From assembly GCF_018401815.1 (NCBI RefSeq), contig NZ_JAGYKG010000004.1, positions 124,001-188,000 of the forward strand: a stretch of DNA of 64,000 bases, written 5' to 3'. Source of the stretch: Nonlabens sp. (GTDB lineage: Bacteria; Bacteroidota; Bacteroidia; Flavobacteriales; Flavobacteriaceae). Positions 30,444 through 39,900 of the stretch are shown here, one piece after another. Position 1 is the stretch's first letter. Every line of letters begins with the position of its first letter. The notes under the pieces were generated by a model. That model did not search any database and was not told where the DNA came from. It saw only the letters and a list, made by a program, of their open reading frames with translations. Made by a program: the position numbers and the translations under genes.

Positions 30444-33400
30444 TATCTTTATAGGATAATTCACAGTTAATGGTGATTGGTATGAATATACTAGGGAGTT
30501 GTGAATTGCTTTCAGGCATTATCTTTACAGGATAATTCACAGTATGGTAATTATGCTAAAGATTGGAGTTTTTGTTGTGAATTGCTTTCAGGCATTATCT
30601 TTACAGGATAATTCACAGTATACATTCCAGTAGGAGCAAGGTAAGAGCGGTTGTGAATTGCTTTCAGGCATTATCTTTACAGGATAATTCACAGTAAATG
30701 TTAAAAGTCCAGTTTATTCATTTAGTTGTGAATTGCTTTCAGGCATTATCTTTACAGGATAATTCACAGTAGTTACTTCATTGATACTGATTGGAGTTTA
30801 GTTGTGAATTGCTTTCAGGCATTATCTTTACAGGATAATTCACAGTTACTTTAAAGTAATTAGAGATGTGTATTTTGTTGTGAATTGCTTTCAGGCATTA
30901 TCTTTACAGGATAATTCACAGTCTTGTTTTGTCTTGGACAAATTCAATCCCTGTTGTGAATTGCTTTCAGGCATTATCTTTACAGGATAATTCACAGTTC
31001 CAATTCTTTTGCCAGTTAGTCCATTTGTGTTGTGAATTGCTTTCAGGCATTATCTTTACAGGATAATTCACAGTAACACTTTCCTTTTCAGCCTTAAAGA
31101 ATGTGTTGTGAATTGCTTTCAGGCATTATCTTTACAGGATAATTCACAGTGCAGCAACTCCTCCTAATACTCCGACTACTGTTGTGAATTGCTTTCAGGC
31201 ATTATCTTTACAGGATAATTCACAGTTAAATGTTAAAAGTCCAGTTTATTAAGTTAGTTGTGAATTGCTTTCAGGCATTATCTTTACAGGATAATTCACA
31301 GTTATCTGCGCTTTAATTCGTCATAATTATCAGTTGTGAATTGCTTTCAGGCATTATCTTTACAAGATAATTCACAGTAGTTACTTCATTGATACGGATT
31401 GGGCTTTAGTTGTGAATTGCTTTCAGGCATTATCTTTACAGGATAATTCACAGTTAATGGGGCAGTACAACGTACAAGATAGCGGTTGTGAATTGCTTTC
31501 AGGCATTATCTTTACAGGATAATTCACAGTCTTCCAGATGATTTGATGCGTTACTACGGCGTTGTGAATTGCTTTCAGGCATTATCTTTACAGGATAATT
31601 CACAGTCAAAAGAATTTTTTAACCAATAAGCATTATGTTGTGAATTGCTTTCAGGCATTATCTTTACAGGATAATTCACAGTGATTTACCCGATGAGATT
31701 ATAGAAGCTTAGTTGTGAATTGCTTTCAGGCATTATCTTTACAGGATAATTCACAGTTTGCGTGTAACATTCCCCATTACCCATACAGTTGTGAATTGCT
31801 TTCAGGCATTATCTTTACAGGATAATTCACAGTCCTTCGACTTTGCCATATCGCAATATGCTAGTTGTGAATTGCTTTCAGGCATTATCTTTACAGGATA
31901 ATTCACAGTAGACAATCCACTAATTACGCAGCAGTCTTTGTTGTGAATTGCTTTCAGGCATTATCTTTACAGGATAATTCACAGTATAGCAAAGGTTACT
32001 AAATGGGCTGGGATAGTTGTGAATTGCTTTCAGGCATTATCTTTACAGGATAATTCACAGTTGTCGTAGTAATATTGTATATCTGACTTCTGTTGTGAAT
32101 TGCTTTCAGGCATTATCTTTACAGGATAATTCACAGTTTCTTTGACTGTCTCTCTATGGTTCAAATAGTTGTGAATTGCTTTCAGGCATTATCTTTACAG
32201 GATAATTCACAGTTTTATCGATGCTCACACAGATGAGGTTTTAGTTGTGAATTGCTTTCAGGCATTATCTTTACAGGATAATTCACAGTTGCCCAAGTTG
32301 TGGGGCTTACCTTGCGGCAGTTGTGAATTGCTTTCAGGCATTATCTTTACAGGATAATTCACAGTTTCATATTAGAAATCTGAGATTGCACGCTAGTTGT
32401 GAATTGCTTTCAGGCATTATCTTTACAGGATAATTCACAGTCCCTTGCCTTGTTCGTGGTGTCCTATTACTGTTGTGAATTGCTTTCAGGCATTATCTTT
32501 ACAGGATAATTCACAGTCTCGCATTCCAGAGCAAGAGCTTGCAATAGTTGTGAATTGCTTTCAGGCATTATCTTTACAGGATAATTCACAGTAAATTTCA
32601 CCTAGCTTCGACGGTGACTGTTGTTGTGAATTGCTTTCAGGCATTATCTTTACAGGATAATTCACAGTGTCTTCATGCACTACTAACGAAAAACTATAGT
32701 TGTGAATTGCTTTCAGGCATTATCTTTACAGGATAATTCACAGTAAGCCAGTTCAAAAGATTCTTTTAAAGAAGTTGTGAATTGCTTTCAGGCATTATCT
32801 TTACAGGATAATTCACAGTATAGTATCTTGCTTCCGCTTACTTTATTTAGTTGTGAATTGCTTTCAGGCATTATCTTTACAGGATAATTCACAGTAATCT
32901 TGCACCAACTTCTAATATTAATATAGTTGTGAATTGCTTTCAGGCATTATCTTTACAGGATAATTCACAGTGAATGTTAAATCCTATTGATACACCATCA
33001 GTTGTGAATTGCTTTCAGGCATTATCTTTACAGGATAATTCACAGTTACTAGTTTTGAAAGGGCATGGCAAGATAAGTTGTGAATTGCTTTCAGGCATTA
33101 TCTTTACAGGATAATTCACAGTCAATTATTCCAACTTTTGAGGGTGGTTATAGTTGTGAATTGCTTTCAGGCATTATCTTTACAGGATAATTCACAGTCT
33201 TTGAATGCACGCTCAAACGGTTTCGTTAGTTGTGAATTGCTTTCAGGCATTATCTTTACAGGATAATTCACAGTGCTTCTTACTTTTATAACTAAACGGA
33301 GTGTGTTGTGAATTGCTTTCAGGCATTATCTTTACAGGATAATTCACAGTTTAAGTTTATGTTTTGTATATCCACTCCTTGTTGTGAATTGCTTTCAGGC

Positions 33401-35400
33401 ATTATCTTTACAGGATAATTCACAGTGAATAAAACATATGTTTACCGTACAATTTAGTTGTGAATTGCTTTCAGGCATTATCTTTACAGGATAATTCACA
33501 GTTTGAAAGTTAGCGTAATCTAAGCCAGAGCCGTTGTGAATTGCTTTCAGGCATTATCTTTACAGGATAATTCACAGTTTTTAGTATCCGTTTAAGTTTA
33601 CTGTCCATGTTGTGAATTGCTTTCAGGCATTATCTTTACAGGATAATTCACAGTTCAATAGTTGCATTTTGGTCTTCGTGAATGGTTGTGAATTGCTTTC
33701 AGGCATTATCTTTACAGGATAATTCACAGTTATGTGCTTTCGGTATTAAAGCCCAATCTAGTTGTGAATTGCTTTCAGGCATTATCTTTACAGGATAATT
33801 CACAGTAGAAACAGAGCTTGACAAAGGCAAAGATGAGTTGTGAATTGCTTTCAGGCATTATCTTTACAGGATAATTCACAGTGTGCTTACCAATATGGAT
33901 AACACCGTAAGAGTTGTGAATTGCTTTCAGGCATTATCTTTACAGGATAATTCACAGTCGATGGATAAAAGGCTTTAGCGATGTTTTAGTTGTGAATTGC
34001 TTTCAGGCATTATCTTTACAGGATAATTCACAGTTACTAATTATATACATACTACTTACCTTGAGTTGTGAATTGCTTTCAGGCATTATCTTTACAGGAT
34101 AATTCACAGTAAAAGGGGACAAAGAACACGTAGAGTATTTGTTGTGAATTGCTTTCAGGCATTATCTTTACAGGATAATTCACAGTTTTTGATCTTCGTG
34201 AATGTACCCCGAAGTGTTGTGAATTGCTTTCAGGCATTATCTTTACAGGATAATTCACAGTCGTAGACATCACAAGTAACGGCGACACGCGTTGTGAATT
34301 GCTTTCAGGCATTATCTTTACAGGATAATTCACAGTATACATTCCAGTAGGAGCAAGGTAAGATCGGTTGTGAATTGCTTTCAGGCATTATCTTTACAGG
34401 ATAATTCACAGTAACTTGCAAAGCAAGAAGCTCTTGTTGAAAGTTGTGAATTGCTTTCAGGCATTATCTTTACAGGATAATTCACAGTGATTTTATAAAC
34501 ATTTATAGAAATTCTCGTGTTGTGAATTGCTTTCAGGCATTATCTTTACAGGATAATTCACAGTGAACCTAACGATGGGAACGGCGACGACCTTGTTGTG
34601 AATTGCTTTCAGGCATTATCTTTACAGGATAATTCACAGTGTCAACATGGTAGGGGGTTGGTTCTTACCTGTTGTGAATTGCTTTCAGGCATTATCTTTA
34701 CAGGATAATTCACAGTAGTTTTTTAAATACAAATAATAGAAAGCCTGTTGTGAATTGCTTTCAGGCATTATCTTTACAGGATAATTCACAGTCGCTACGC
34801 TTTGAATTGGCAGCGTTGCACTGTTGTGAATTGCTTTCAGGCATTATCTTTACAGGATAATTCACAGTCTACTTTATCCAAATCAGATAGGCAAGCCGGT
34901 TGTGAATTGCTTTCAGGCATTATCTTTACAGGATAATTCACAGTCGTTAAGTTGTTTTTAAACCATGCAGATGTGTTGTGAATTGCTTTCAGGCATTATC
35001 TTTACAGGATAATTCACAGTGTATTTCAAAACTGGAGGTTTGGCGAGTTTGTTGTGAATTGCTTTCAGGCATTATCTTTACAGGATAATTCACAGTAGAA
35101 ACAGAACTCGACAAGGGAAAAGACGAGTTGTGAATTGCTTTCAGGCATTATCTTTACAGGATAATTCACAGTACATGCTCTTTAATGTCTAAATCCTTTA
35201 CTGTTGTGAATTGCTTTCAGGCATTATCTTTACAGGATAATTCACAGTCTACAAAGTCCTGATCCCTTCCTAGTAGTTGTTGTGAATTGCTTTCAGGCAT
35301 TATCTTTACAGGATAATTCACAGTATAGAATCGTAAGAGTGCTTAAAGAATCTAGTTGTGAATTGCTTTCAGGCATTATCTTTACAGGATAATTCACAGT
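30438..35400 (+). CRISPR. type II-C CRISPR array: 65 full 46-bp repeats plus one truncated terminal repeat (30438-30467); 65 spacers (58 x 30 nt, 7 x 29 nt)
   Basis: Repeat GTTGTGAATTGCTTTCAGGCATTATCTTTACAGGATAATTCACAGT; first full copy 30498-30543, last 35355-35400; period 75/76. Transcribed strand (+) assigned from complementarity to the tracrRNA anti-repeat. Confidence 0.98.
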
Positions 35401-35434
35401 ATACCCAGTATATATTGCTGGGTATCTGTGTTTT
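35395..35434 (+). terminator. stem-loop/terminator-like structure at the cas2-proximal end of the array
   Basis: CACAG(T)ATACCCAG - TATATATTG - CTGGGTATCTGTG, then TTTTAT; 13-bp stem with one bulge, its outer arm being the last bases of the final repeat. Confidence 0.65.
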
Positions 35435-35705
35435 ATACAGCTACCTAGAAAAGGTAAAAGAGGTTGTTTTTTAAATGTAGACGTAGGATTGTTGTTCGTT
35501 TTTGAGATCCTAAATAGTAATTGCAGCCATCGCACAACCTCTCTCTAAAACCTTTGCAGCAGCTTTTATGGACGCTCAGTCGTATCTTTATGGAAACCCG
35601 CAGGTCATATCGCTTTGGTTCTCTGTGTTTGATAGATGTTCTTAGGAAAGGTTTTTAATGACTTTAAATCATTCTCAACTCTGCTCGAACTGACATTTTG
35701 TAGTT

Positions 35706-36053
<348 letters not shown>

Positions 36054-36062
36054 TCATTTTTT

Positions 36063-36977
36063 TTACATATTCAAAAAATTTCCTTGAAATTCTGGATATT
36101 TAATCTTGCGGCTGCTGCCATAAAAACATTCCCAAAGGGAATTGGTAGTGCGGCTCATGGCGTTCATTAATGGACTGTTTCTCCCATCTATAAAAACATC
36201 TATGGCAGGAATCATTAATAATTGCGCTTTGAGATCTGTAGAAACTTCTTCTATGTCAGCCCCACGTTGTACCATTTCCCAAATGATGTGGTCTACAAAT
36301 GGGCGGTAAGGTTCCATAATATCATCTGCTAGAGTAAAAGCATTGTATTTATTTGAATGAAAGATTCCTATACTGGGTAACAAGCCGCTAGAGATCAAAG
36401 CTCTTGCGGTAACGGCTCTTAAAATCGCATAACCATAATTCAATAAGCCATTGGGTGCGACTCCTTTCTGGTTTCTGCTAAATTCAGGAAGCTCAAATAA
36501 ATTTTGAAAATAAAACGCAGCAGCTAGGGCTTCTTGGTTATCATGATCAGCCGTTTTCACTTCTTTGGCATAACGTTCTAGTCGCAATGGATTTTTTCCT
36601 AGTTTTTTAAAATGTAGTGCTTGGTTTTCAATTTTAGCTGTTACTGTTTGCTGCCATAGGTTCTTTTTAAGCGGTACGCTGGCATTTAATTGATGCCGGT
36701 AACGCTCCGTTTGCTCGCTATGCCCTTGCAAAGGTTGTAGAAAACCAGTAGGTAAATGCTGCGCATTACAAGTGACCACAGCGGTTTTATTATCTACCAG
36801 TTTTCTAATCAATCCTGTGGTTATCGTGATTTGAGGATGTTCCAACACAATATACCCTAGATCTTCAATAGGGATGGTTTTTTGTTCCCGACTTTCATCG
36901 GGAAAAGAAACGACCAGTTGGTCGTTTTTAGTACTGAGATACGCTGGATTACCAAAGAATAGGGTGCGTTTTATCAT
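36063..36977 (-). CDS. cas1: type II CRISPR-associated endonuclease Cas1
   Basis: MIKRTLFFGNPAYLSTKNDQLVV, LLNYGYAILRAVTARALISSGLLPSIGIFHSNKYNAFTLADDIMEPYRPFVD. Confidence 0.97.
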   Translation of the reverse strand: MIKRTLFFGNPAYLSTKNDQLVVSFPDESREQKTIPIEDLGYIVLEHPQITITTGLIRKLVDNKTAVVTCNAQHLPTGFLQPLQGHSEQTERYRHQLNASVPLKKNLWQQTVTAKIENQALHFKKLGKNPLRLERYAKEVKTADHDNQEALAAAFYFQNLFELPEFSRNQKGVAPNGLLNYGYAILRAVTARALISSGLLPSIGIFHSNKYNAFTLADDIMEPYRPFVDHIIWEMVQRGADIEEVSTDLKAQLLMIPAIDVFIDGRNSPLMNAMSRTTNSLWECFYGSSRKIKYPEFQGNFLNM

Positions 36978-36983
36978 TTTATT

Positions 36984-39900
36984 TTAATACTCTCCTATAT
37001 GAACAATTTTGCCAATATGGTTTAATCTCACTTTTTTAATATCAGATAAATGATTAGCGGTTTGTATCCTCTTGTACGCAAAATCGATATTATTTGTTAC
37101 TTCTGTTTCATAGTGATGTCTAAACCAATAATCTTTACTTCCCATTTTTTGAACTCTAAATAAATTTGCACTTATCAATTTTCTATTTTTATCATCCATT
37201 AAATCAATTTCCTTAGGATCAAATTCTTCACTTGGGAAAACAAACATCTCGTTTTGTTTCATGGTAAATAGAAACTCCAAACCCTCTTCTTGTTGGTAAG
37301 TTTTATCAATTATAGGGAGACCTTGATTGGACCTGATAACCGCTTCATATAGGGAAACTACTTTTTCCTGTAACTTATCCTTACGATCTTTATATATAGC
37401 TACATGATGATTATTTCCTAAACTCACATAGTCCGCAGGTATTTTGATACTGTTTTCACCTATTAAATCATTACCTAAGTGATCTTTAGCTGTATGCAAA
37501 GGCTCTGCATTTGTGACTCCTGTGATAGTCACTTTTTTTATAGCAATACCTCTTTCTTCATTTTGCCAAATAGGATTTTTTTCAAGGTTTGAAAAAGCTT
37601 CTTTAGCATTGTCACCATATTCTTTTAACCTCTTTCTCAGTATTTCTTTTGTGCCGTTATCTACAACTTTGTCAATTTTTAAATCGGGTGCAACATCTTT
37701 TCTTATGGTATAAATTTCTTTATAGCAAAGAACGTCTGTTAGCGGTTTGTTATGCCATAATAGGGGGTCTTCATTAAAGGTCTTGCCATCAAATGCTATC
37801 TCAGGATTATCCTTGTATTTTTTTAAATACTCCAAGACTAGAATTTTTTGTTTTTGATCAATAATTTGTTCCGCTTTAGCGAAAGCAAATTTTTTATTAA
37901 GTTTAGTGGTCTTGACTTCTGGAGTCAAAGATTTACCGTATATAGTTTCCTTATGCAACTGACCTCTAGGAGTAAGAGATATCTTCCTGTTGTAACCACC
38001 TTCTTTTTTTGTTTTGTTAATATTCTTTGTAACGACTTTGTTTTTCGCCTTAAAGGAAATGAGTATTTCTTCTAAGTTGGTTTTTGCTTGGCTTCTAAAG
38101 TTAGGGAAGGGTTTTATATAGATCCTTTTGTTTTTACCATTTTTATTTACGACCAGCTTGGTAATCTTATTTTCTATTCCTAATATAAGCTTGTGTTTTT
38201 CATGAAGCTTGTTTTTTCTAGCGTTAAGATTATTGATGTATTGAATATGACTAACCGTGGTAAACGCCACAGCAAGAGCGTCCATCGCGTGATGGCGGTG
38301 GTCATTTCTTTTGGTCCAATCTTGTATTTTCTCTACCTCCTTGCCATGCTTGCGTTGCTCCATTTCTACAAGACCCAATGCTCTGTACTTATCTAGATTA
38401 AGTTCTTTTAACACATTGATAATTCCCCATTCCTCTCGTAATTTATCAGTAATCATACCTGTGGTAGGGGTAACGGTTTTGCAAACTTTTTCTAAAAGTG
38501 TTCTAGATTTTTTTGCTATATACTGGCTGTTTCTAAGGTCACGTTCTATAAAACCTTCATTAATATCTCCAGCAGCCTTGAGCAGTTTATCTCGTTTAGC
38601 CTTAGTAATAGCGCCCTTTCCTTTATTATAGAGGGCTTCAACCCTTTCCTTATAAACTTCGATATCCTTACTTTTATCTTGACTTATAAAGTCCATGGCA
38701 GTGCGGTTAGCTTTTTTTAAATTAACCTCGCGGTATGCCAGTGTTTTATTTGAAAAGGAATCGTCATAGACCAGGGCTTTGGGAATAATATGCTCTATGT
38801 CAATTTTTTTACTGAATAAATCTTCCTTTGAAATATAAGTGTCAGAAAAAAGTGATTTATAGCCTCTTGAAGAGAGTTCTTCCCAAAGTTTATACTTAAC
38901 TACATCATTTTTTGTAGGTGTAAACCCAAAATCTTTCTGAATAGTTTTGGCAATGTCTTGATTTAGTTTTGTTGCAGTGTTGATGTACTGGGTCATCCTC
39001 TTACGCTCTTCTGTTGACTTTTTGAGTTCGCGCGCAAGTTCTATGCGTATCTCGTCGGGTTTTCCATAGGTATCGATAACCTGATTAACTAGATTTACTA
39101 CTTGATTAAGAATTTTCTCTACCACAGGGTTACGTAGGCTGTTTTTACTTATTAGTTCTAGTTTGTCTGCTAATATTCTATTGTCGTTTTCTTCCTTATT
39201 TAAGCTGCTGGAATGGTTGTAACCTGCTAAATCACAAGCCTCATAATAATCATGACCTTCCATAAGATGTGGCATTATCTTCCGAATAGCTCTAGAAGAA
39301 AGACTTCCATAATCGTTGGGAAAGGAAATATTGCTTAACATTTTGGCATATTCTGGCTTAAAGCCATATTTAAGATGTAGTTTCTTTCTTAATGCTACAT
39401 CTTGATTTCCATAAATGAGTCGATCATCTTCCTGTACTTTGCCACCATCTCCTGCAGAGTAGAGTAGGTGCCATAACTCTAGATTCTTCTGACTGCTGTA
39501 TTCATTTCCTTCTATTAAAGGGTCAAAACCTAATATGGCGTTATCTATTCCTATATCGTTAAATACAACTTGTAGTTCTTCCCAAATCTCTCTTGAAGTT
39601 TTTTTGCTCCAGTCGTGGCCATAACCCTCTCTAGTAGCAATGGTTTGATAAACATCGAGTAGCTTTTGATTGGTTGTGTTTGCATTAATGCCCTCCTCGA
39701 AATTACATTTCCAGTCCTTTGAAGAAAGCCCTAGTAGTTTTAATACTTCTGTTGTGCTTATTTTGCCTTTTGAGTTTGCTTTTGAATTTGCTTCGTTAAA
39801 CAAAAGTTCTCTGTCTTCTTGATCTATTTTTAATGTAACTAACTTTTTATCAATAATGAGATCTTCTTTTTTTAATTCATCAATATTTTTCCCGATATAC

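Noticed and set aside
30620-34366. Near-duplicate spacers as products of array rearrangement or duplication
   Set aside because: Neighbouring spacers are not co-duplicated, and differences fall mostly on silent codon positions, which array-internal mutation would not produce.
31082-35354. Possible further spacer relationships (shared 8-10-mers such as CTTAAAGAAT or AACGGCGAC)
   Set aside because: Matches are short enough to arise by chance among 65 spacers and do not extend.
34079-35535. ORFs 34079-34342 and 35293-35535 (-) encoding repeats of TVNYPVKIMPESNSQ
   Set aside because: They are translations of the CRISPR repeat reverse complement, not genes.
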